Shown here: piece after piece, positions 60,701 to 64,000 of the stretch
Layout of the letters: each line of letters begins with the position of its first letter
Numbering within the stretch: position 1 is the first letter of the stretch
Position numbers and translations under genes: made by a program
Assembly (NCBI RefSeq): GCF_964355755.1
Contig: NC_092675.1
Span: 31,394,912-31,458,911, forward strand
Origin: Antedon mediterranea
Taxonomy: Eukaryota; Echinodermata; Crinoidea; Comatulida; Antedonidae
Direction: 5' to 3'
DNA: 64,000 nt
The notes under the pieces: model-generated
What the model was told of the DNA's origin: nothing
Databases searched by the model: none
What the model saw: only the letters and a program-made list of their open reading frames with translations

Positions 60701-62834
60701 ACAGAAGTAGGTGGATGGTTGGAAGGAAGACCCAATATTAATTAATTATATTTCTAAAGTAATATAGTCAATGTTTGTGGGCTATATTAGGATATGGAGG
60801 AAAGATTAGGAGGGTCATAAGAGTTATTAATACACAGACAGAGAGTTTTTGTAATAAAATAAACAATATCATAAATGGTAGATATGTAGAACCTATATTG
60901 ACAATCCAGCTTTGATTTCATTATTATAACTACACTATAAAAACAACAGATTCTCCAGTGTGTAGCTCCTTCAACTAGTAACACACGTCCTTGAATGATA
61001 CCCACCTTTAAATAGACCATGGAGGAAAAAATAAACAAATAATTTTTTCCTCCATGAATAGGCCTAGACTAATTATAAATAATTGCAAAGGGCATTATAG
61101 CATAGCATTTTACCTTTATTCAAATCTTGTATATTTGTTCCTCGATATTTGAATAAACCAACTGAATTTATTTGATTTAAATTTAAGAAAAAATGTTTAG
61201 CATTAATAAATTATAATGGTTTGAGTAGAACATAACTTGACATGGTTGATAAGGACAAAGTAAAATTGATGTCCAAATACACATTATGGTGGAAATCAAT
61301 CAATGCATGCAGGGCACTTAATTCAAGGAAAAACAAGTGCAAAGTCAGGATGTTCCTCATCACCCCCTCCCCATTCCAAACCCTTCTATGCTGACTGTGC
61401 CTCTTCATTTCCCAGTTCAAACACATCAGATCTGTGCTGGAAGTGTCTAGGGAAATAGGTACTTAAATACATAAACATGGACAGAGCGACAGTGAGGACT
61501 TGCACAGGCACTCAAGATAGCAGAGCAGGTCAATGACATTTTCAATATTAAATAAAGGAAACAAAAATGAATAACATTTATTTATTTTTTATGTAATAAA
61601 ATAAAACAGATCTTGGTGAGTAGGTTACGATACATGTAAAACAAAAATGACACTAATAAGTACAAAAATGGTCATTCAACTTTTGAGTAGGAAATCATCA
61701 AAGAGCGGAAAAAAATGTTTAACACAAGAGGGCAGCATCAATGTTTCCAAGCACATTTTGGCTTTTCATCAATCAATAGAATAGATAGAGAATACATTAA
61801 CATAAAACTGATATTATAAACTTATAACCTACCATATTTTTTCATATGTTCACGTCCAGCATTTCCAAACATTTGTGCTGCCATAGGACCACCAGAAAGT
61901 TCTTCAACATTCAACATGGTAACCAAGTGATTATCCAGGGGGTTTGTGCGGTCAGTGTACTAAAAAATTGTTAAAAAAGTAGTTGATGTGAAAGAAATAA
62001 AATGATGAAAAAAGAACTGAAAATGTTTATAGTTATATTAAACTTTTTTTCTTTTGTATTAAATATTTTATCATCAACATTACAGGTTCTATCATGGCAA
62101 TGACACAATGTATATACTTATATTTTATTAATTGTTTATGGCCCAATTTATACAGTTTGTATACTGTAGGTTAGGAGAATGTTGAAGCATGCTGGTCTTT
62201 GTCAAATATGTCAAGTATGTCCAACCTGCTATGGATACACCATATATTAGTGTAAAAAAAAACCAAAAAAAAAAACCCAGAGTATCCAAGCATTTTAGAA
62301 ACATTTTGACATTTGTTATGAATATGCTGGCTAAATCTTCATAAGGTGGGTCATTACTTGATTACCTTCACGCCCAAGGAACCTCTTTCCATTTTCTCAA
62401 ATCCAAGTGCTAAGACACATTCACTTATGCCACCTTCTATAAACTGCTTTGCCATGAATAATGCCGTAGAACCAGTAGAACAGTTGTTATTGACCTTTAG
62501 AAAACAAGAAATCATAGTCAATTAAGAATATCAACAAAATATTGGGCTAAATTTTGCTTCTCAAATACTACTGGGTTGAAATTTAAATATAATTGCTTGC
62601 CTACTGTAGAAACATGAAAACATATGTTTGGAAACTCACATTGTAGATAGGAATACCAGTAAGGCCTAGCTGGTAGACAGCTCTTTGACCACAGGTAGAA
62701 TCACCATAGCAATATCCAACACAAGCTTGCTCTATTTTATCATAACTAACTCCTGCATCTTGAAGAGCTTTTGTGCCTGCTTCCAAAGCCATTTGAGGAT
62801 AATCAAAGTCTTCTCGTCTGCCTGGCTTTTCAAA
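39657..62834 (-). CDS. SCP2: Sterol carrier protein 2 / SCPx thiolase, partial gene
   Basis: Thirteen minus-strand exons with canonical splice sites join in phase into 516 codons plus stop; the human protein has 547 residues, so about 30 N-terminal residues lie off the right edge. The thiolase part carries the catalytic cysteine (VNNNCSTGS), [24 protein letters not shown] and HPLGATG. The C-terminal sterol-carrier domain ([46 protein letters not shown]) ends in the peroxisomal targeting signal AKL. The protein cleaves 3-ketoacyl-CoAs of branched chains and bile-acid-type side chains in peroxisomes, and the SCP2 part binds lipids. Introns hold six minisatellites, two small MITEs, a tRNA-like SINE and a 6.6-kb transposon. 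Confidence 0.96.
39788..39903 (-). mobile_element. tRNA-derived SINE or tRNA relic
   Basis: On the minus strand, GTGGTCTAATGGTTATGACG (A-box-like), a degenerate anticodon arm and GTTCAAATCC (B-box) appear in tRNA order, followed after about 35 bp by a T run. The acceptor stem does not pair, so this is a SINE head or dead tRNA rather than a working gene. Confidence 0.5.
39921..40470. repeat. 60-bp minisatellite in SCPx last intron
   Basis: About nine near-perfect units of exactly 60 bp (CAATCTATTACACAGTGAGT, then AGTAACACTGTATTTCAATG, then TACTACAAAAGTAGTGTGTT). The T/C change in CTATTACAC/CTATCACAC is the main variant. The period is a multiple of three, so it is open for 182 codons on the plus strand, which is not a gene. 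Confidence 0.96.
40551..40627 (-). CDS. SCP2: SCPx exon, SCP2 domain
   Basis: [20 protein letters not shown] followed by LQPQS. Acceptor TTTCAG, donor GTAAGT. Confidence 0.94.
40799..42775. repeat. 20-bp minisatellite, about 98 copies
   Basis: Two kilobases of TGTGCAACTGACAATCATAG units with a strict 20-bp period. Variants (GTG/GCG, ACAATC/ACTATC, ATCATAG/ATCGTAG, CAACTG/CACCTG) occur in contiguous runs rather than at random, so blocks spread by local duplication. It ends about 30 bp from the donor of the SCPx exon at 42809. Confidence 0.97.
42809..42941 (-). CDS. SCP2: SCPx exon, SCP2 domain
   Basis: [45 protein letters not shown] 20-bp minisatellite begins about 30 bp past its donor. Confidence 0.94.
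43132..43219 (-). CDS. SCP2: SCPx exon, start of SCP2 domain
   Basis: [20 protein letters not shown] followed by DEIERNLEK. Corresponds to the linker and first helix of the sterol-carrier domain. Confidence 0.9.
43388..43562. repeat. Short 40-bp tandem repeat
   Basis: About four units of TTGTATGTTTATATATCAAT followed by AGTGTATATCCTTTAATAGA, the first two with a different tail (TACTGCTTTG). Lies in an SCPx intron, just left of the large transposon. Confidence 0.85.
43969..43992 (+). repeat. Left terminal inverted repeat
   Basis: 24 bp, exact reverse complement of 50527-50550. TATA precedes it. Confidence 0.92.
44248..44557 (+). CDS. PHD gene exon 1
   Basis: 103 codons plus one base; acidic N-terminus ([20 protein letters not shown]), then the PHD finger. 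Donor GTAAGT at 44558. Confidence 0.85.
44248..45904 (+). CDS. PHD-finger protein of the transposon (2 exons)
   Basis: Exons 44248-44557 and 44883-45904 join through AAAAAG/GTAAGT and TTCACAG to give 443 aa. Residues 31-74 form a PHD finger of ING spacing (C31, C33, C44, C49, H55, C58, C71, C74; core [10 protein letters not shown]). The tryptophan before FH matches the cage tryptophan that lets ING PHD fingers read H3K4me3, but the other cage aromatic is isoleucine here. A linker rich in S, N and P follows. Residues 110-430 hold [14 protein letters not shown] (about 267) and [13 protein letters not shown] (about 318), which recall the GYI and RGGL motifs near the C-terminus of P/THAP9-type transposases. 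The C-terminus is lysine-rich. Possible role: chromatin targeting or a transposase subunit; this is inference. The start is the only in-frame ATG. Confidence 0.85.
44883..45904 (+). CDS. PHD gene exon 2
   Basis: Begins [20 protein letters not shown] and ends KLKNNDLT with TAA. Contains the transposase-like GYI and RGGL motifs. The phase fits exon 1 exactly. Confidence 0.85.
45916..45955. promoter_or_regulatory. Overlapping poly(A) signals of the two transposon genes
   Basis: AATAAA for the minus-strand transposase gene lies at 45921-45916, and ATTAAA for the plus-strand PHD gene at 45950-45955. Each signal is past the other's, so the 3' untranslated regions should overlap as antisense. Positions are by motif only. 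Confidence 0.45.
45984..46285 (-). CDS. Transposase exon 5
   Basis: [20 protein letters not shown], then [20 protein letters not shown] and [20 protein letters not shown]. Contains the NQD-LE-YF-QR-GG-N-NPTV block of the P-transposase RNase H C-terminal part. Stop at 45984. Confidence 0.9.
45984..49432 (-). CDS. P-type transposase with RAG1-like N-terminal zinc domain (5 exons)
   Basis: Exons 47600-49432, 47316-47468, 47002-47190, 46531-46663 and 45984-46285 join in phase into 869 aa. N-terminus: [10 protein letters not shown] (C12, C15), then [20 protein letters not shown] (45-64) and HSDDNCSVC (89-97), matching the order and spacing of the RAG1 N-terminal zinc region (VDSIHPTEFCHNCW, then HTPSCDIC). 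Next a C-x2-C knot with [12 protein letters not shown] (241-252) and a coiled coil at about 255-315. The core is P/THAP9-like: [15 protein letters not shown] (365), [13 protein letters not shown] (D444), CDGASPN (D548), [13 protein letters not shown] (586-598), [20 protein letters not shown] and [10 protein letters not shown], whose glutamate is the likely third catalytic acid. No THAP domain is present. An in-frame TAG two codons before ATG 49432 fixes the start, and an acceptor-like TTTCAG just upstream suggests a 5' untranslated exon. Confidence 0.9.
46531..46663 (-). CDS. Transposase exon 4
   Basis: [20 protein letters not shown] through [14 protein letters not shown]. The 'S-ET--GLRIT' motif is typical of P-type transposases. 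Ends in phase 1. Confidence 0.88.
47002..47190 (-). CDS. Transposase exon 3
   Basis: 63 codons, [40 protein letters not shown] and so on. It carries the 'S-VA-AL' and 'N-FFD-LN' patterns of THAP9/P transposases. Confidence 0.88.
47316..47468 (-). CDS. Transposase exon 2
   Basis: 51 codons, [20 protein letters not shown] through [20 protein letters not shown] to KVKLAVQ. Matches the P-transposase GTP-binding insertion region (HL-W, MKVKLAAQ pattern). Confidence 0.88.
47600..49432 (-). CDS. Transposase exon 1 (RAG1-N-like region and catalytic core)
   Basis: 611 codons ending [11 protein letters not shown] at donor GTGAGT. Contains the zinc-binding N-terminus, the coiled coil and the first part of the RNase H-like domain with D444 and D548. 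Confidence 0.9.
49433..50526 (-). promoter_or_regulatory. 5' region of the transposase gene
   Basis: About 1.1 kb between the transposase start and the right terminal repeat. It should contain the promoter and perhaps a 5' untranslated exon spliced to the TTTCAG just before the start codon. No clear TATA box seen. Confidence 0.4.
50527..50550 (-). repeat. Right terminal inverted repeat
   Basis: 24 bp, exact reverse complement of 43969-43992. TATA follows it at 50551-50554. Confidence 0.92.
51008..51158 (-). CDS. SCP2: SCPx exon, end of thiolase domain
   Basis: [45 protein letters not shown]. The 7.8-kb intron after it contains the P-like transposon. Confidence 0.95.
51159..53760. other. SCPx intron without exons
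   Basis: AT-rich intron. A possible retroelement 3' end lies at 52015-52140. Nothing else recognised. Confidence 0.4.
52015..52140 (+). mobile_element. Possible LINE 3' end
   Basis: GATCAGCTTCGGCTGGATGC, then ACCACCCTCTTAAAATATAT, then AATAAA and an A-rich tail resemble the conserved 3' end of a non-LTR element. No coding part. Confidence 0.4.
53761..53997. repeat. 70-bp array made from an SCPx exon end and its splice donor
   Basis: AACTGACCAA recurs at 53761, 53831, 53901 and 53971. Each 70-bp unit contains, on the minus strand, the last 35 or so bases of the exon at 53998-54105 (GGACTTATTTCC through GGTGCGACAG) followed by the donor GTATGT. All four copies keep the donor. One copy reads GCATC and one GTACC where the exon has GCACC. 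Confidence 0.93.
53998..54105 (-). CDS. SCP2: SCPx exon with GHPLGAT motif
   Basis: [20 protein letters not shown] followed by [15 protein letters not shown]. The histidine in GHP is a conserved thiolase catalytic residue. Its 3' end and donor are copied four times in the adjoining 70-bp array. Confidence 0.95.
54106..55861. other. SCPx intron with a small MITE
   Basis: No exon apart from a small MITE at 54375-54494. AT-rich otherwise. Confidence 0.4.
54375..54494. mobile_element. Small MITE, GCCCATATATGG type
   Basis: About 120 bp with inverted ends containing CTGTCTA, TTTGACAAAAAA and GCCCATATATGG. A diverged copy of the same kind is at 57704-57834. No coding capacity. Confidence 0.6.
55862..56842. 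repeat. 82-bp array made from an SCPx exon end and its splice donor
   Basis: GTCCAAGTGC recurs every 82 bp from 55871 to 56855; the last is inside the real exon (56843-56990), so 12 extra copies lie in the intron. Each unit contains, on the minus strand, the exon end coding for [10 protein letters not shown] and the donor. Two copies (near 56023 and 56187) read ATAGGT instead of GTAGGT, which destroys the donor. Confidence 0.94.
56843..56990 (-). CDS. SCP2: SCPx exon with HDCF motif
   Basis: [44 protein letters not shown]. Its last part and donor (CTCCTG then GTAGGT) are copied 12 more times in the array that follows in the intron. Confidence 0.95.
57112..57262 (-). CDS. SCP2: SCPx exon
   Basis: [20 protein letters not shown] through [18 protein letters not shown]. 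Acceptor TTTTAG, donor GTAAGT. Confidence 0.94.
57528..57614 (-). CDS. SCP2: SCPx exon
   Basis: [20 protein letters not shown] through EPLTKLQC; 87 nt, with phases matching both neighbours. Confidence 0.93.
57704..57834. mobile_element. Small MITE, second copy
   Basis: About 130 bp with ends CTACACTATCAAA and TTTGATAGTGTAG and inner GTGCCCAAATATGG/CCACATATGGGCAC. Related to the element at 54375. Confidence 0.65.
57888..57951 (-). CDS. SCP2: SCPx small exon
   Basis: 64 nt encoding [20 protein letters not shown] and the start of the next proline. Acceptor TTTCAG, donor GTAAGT. Confidence 0.93.
58509..59320. repeat. 67-bp minisatellite in SCPx intron
   Basis: About 12 units of 67 bp (GGGACCTAAGACCATGGGCC, then TAGAAATCCTGAATCAGCTA, then CTGATTTCATGTCATTTTAG). 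Two units carry an extra CTGAG before GGACC. It lies between SCPx exons. Confidence 0.95.
59321..61832. other. SCPx intron without exons
   Basis: AT-rich, with a short TA run near 59620 and one perfect hairpin at 61018. No gene found. Confidence 0.4.
61018..61056. repeat. Perfect short hairpin
   Basis: 15-bp arms CATGGAGGAAAAAAT and its exact reverse complement (61018-61032 and 61042-61056) around a 9-base loop. Confidence 0.8.
61833..61959 (-). CDS. SCP2: SCPx exon
   Basis: [20 protein letters not shown] through [13 protein letters not shown]; ends in phase 1 at GTAGGT. Confidence 0.93.
62366..62494 (-). CDS. SCP2: SCPx exon with catalytic cysteine
   Basis: 43 codons, [20 protein letters not shown] through [18 protein letters not shown]. 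The cysteine in NNNC matches the acyl-accepting nucleophile of SCPx thiolase. Confidence 0.95.
62640..62834 (-). CDS. SCP2: SCPx exon (first in window)
   Basis: 65 codons, [20 protein letters not shown] through [20 protein letters not shown] to TGIPIYN. Acceptor TTTAG, donor GTGAGT. The initiating exon lies beyond 64000. Confidence 0.95.
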
Positions 62835-63331
62835 CTAAACATAAGCAAGCAAGACTAATGATGACAAGGTATATAATAGTTAATACAAACATGTGCACAA
62901 TTAAGGTCCTATGCAAATAAATACAAACCATTAGAACACTAAACATTTCCCAGTATACTTAAATGTTTGAGGTCTGTGGAATGGTGAAGAGGCTCGCAAT
63001 ACATATATCACTATGTAGGTTAAAATCATGTCTGGGAATTTTAAATATGTTTAACACACAATTAATGCTAAAAGGTGTAAAACATGGTTTATGTCAGATT
63101 GTTCATTACCATTATTGCTTTCTATAATTAAATACCAAAGTTTATCATTAAATTTTGAACAGTAGCCTGCATTTGGTTTTTTATCAGTGATAGCACACTT
63201 TATCAAGTTTTACTAACATGTGATTGTGACTAACCATTTGAAATAAAAAATTACAATTCACTCTCTGGTATTGGTGAAGTTGAAAAAATAAAAGAACTGA
63301 GATATTGTATATACTGCTCCTAGAGTAAATT
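62835..63331. other. SCPx intron toward the N-terminal exons
   Basis: AT-rich, no exon seen. The start codon exon of SCPx must lie beyond 64000. Confidence 0.4.
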
Positions 63332-63421
63332 GAGTGTTGACAAAGTGCGAGGCAGCGAGGCACGCCAAATATTTGTGAGACATCATTTTATCATTTCCAA
63401 AAGTGCGAGGCATGCGAGTTA
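63332..63421 (+). mobile_element. Truncated end of Mutator-like element
   Basis: GAGTGTTGACAAAGTGCGAG onward matches the left end of the element at 1890 for about 90 bp, then breaks at a new element (TTATACCCC). Only the terminal part remains in view. Confidence 0.75.
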
Positions 63422-64000
63422 TACCCCTTTCACACCAAAACTCCGGAGTGTCTCCGGAGACACCCCGGAGTTTATGACCATTCAAAACGTCGAGAAACTC
63501 CGGAGATACCCCTTTCACACCAACCTAGCAACACCGGGGTTTATAAAATAAAATTGTAAATGTCACCCTCTATTTTGTTTGTTTACATAGTGACGATCAT
63601 TAGAATCATTTTAATTAATAATATTTTTAATTTAATAATTACTTTCAAAAGTCTCAGAAGTAATATAATGTTTTTATTGATCTACTTATTATTTTCTAGA
63701 CCCGCTATATATTTTGTACAAATATTTAAAGTATTTTATAATAAACTAAAGCAATGAGTGATCGTGCGAGGATGACCTTTTGACCCGAAAACTCCGGAGT
63801 TTGATGTTGGTACCTTTCACACCAAAACACCGGGGTGTCCCCGCAGTTCGCTCTCCGGAGAATGTTCAGCTGTTCAACCCCGCAGTTTTAAACTCCGGAG
63901 TTGCTTGATTTTACCTTTCACACCAAACAGCGGGGCGTCAACTCCGGAGTGTCTCCGGGGTGGGGTGTCTCCGGAGTTTTGCTTTTGGTGTGAAAGGGGT
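63422..64000. mobile_element. CTCCGGAG-rich DNA element nested in the Mutator-like end
   Basis: Begins ACCCCTTTCACACCAAAA near 63423 and reaches the matching inverted end TTTTGGTGTGAAAGGGGT exactly at the window edge. Between them are many copies of CTCCGGAG/ACTCCGGAGT and CACCGGGG, and three further direct copies of CTTTCACACCAA (about 63511, 63812, 63914). No reading frame. The style (short ends plus repeated palindromes) resembles the Harbinger-like elements here, but the superfamily is unproven and the right target flank is off-window. Confidence 0.7.

Overview
The window is AT-rich animal DNA: genes split by long introns with GT-AG splice sites, many minisatellites, and several families of DNA transposon. 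The two host genes have clear vertebrate counterparts. The RAG1-like and Harbinger-like elements and the frequent 'taggcct' words fit a marine invertebrate, perhaps an echinoderm or another deuterostome. That taxonomic guess is weak.

Layout. Positions 1-35801 hold the 5' part of a ZSWIM4/5/6-type gene on the minus strand. Exon 1 is at 35435-35801; exons 2-4 lie at 12711-13916, and the rest is off the left edge. Its 21.5-kb first intron and the region left of exon 4 are full of repeats: a 56-bp minisatellite split by a 3.9-kb Mutator-like element (1890-5765), a 54-bp array, a 49-bp array of about 54 copies, two Harbinger-like elements, a GGCCGCC-ended MITE and LINE tails. A 3.9-kb intergenic gap (35802-39656) carries another Harbinger-like copy. 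Positions 39657-62834 hold thirteen exons of SCP2/SCPx (peroxisomal thiolase plus sterol-carrier domain, ending in the peroxisomal signal AKL), also on the minus strand. Only the N-terminal exon or exons are missing, off the right edge. All thirteen exons join in phase to give 516 codons.

The most interesting object is a 6.6-kb, apparently intact DNA transposon (43969-50550) inside an SCPx intron. It has perfect 24-bp terminal inverted repeats and TATA at both edges. It carries two convergent, intron-containing genes. The minus-strand gene (five exons, 869 aa) has a P-element/THAP9-type transposase core, but in place of a THAP domain its N-terminus resembles the zinc-binding N-terminal region of RAG1. 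The plus-strand gene (two exons, 443 aa) starts with an ING-type PHD finger and continues into a domain with transposase-like C-terminal motifs. A RAG1-N-like protein facing a PHD-finger protein tail-to-tail recalls the RAG1/RAG2 layout, although the catalytic core is P-type rather than Transib-type.

Other themes: (i) two SCPx exons have minisatellites built from their own 3' end plus 5' splice site, giving rows of decoy donors; (ii) Harbinger-like elements share one terminal sequence but carry different palindromic subterminal words (AACCGGTT versus ATACGGTAT), and a further element family at the right edge is rich in ACTCCGGAGT; (iii) several arrays have a period divisible by three, so they give long but spurious reading frames. 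No rRNA, CRISPR array or bacterial-type operon is present.
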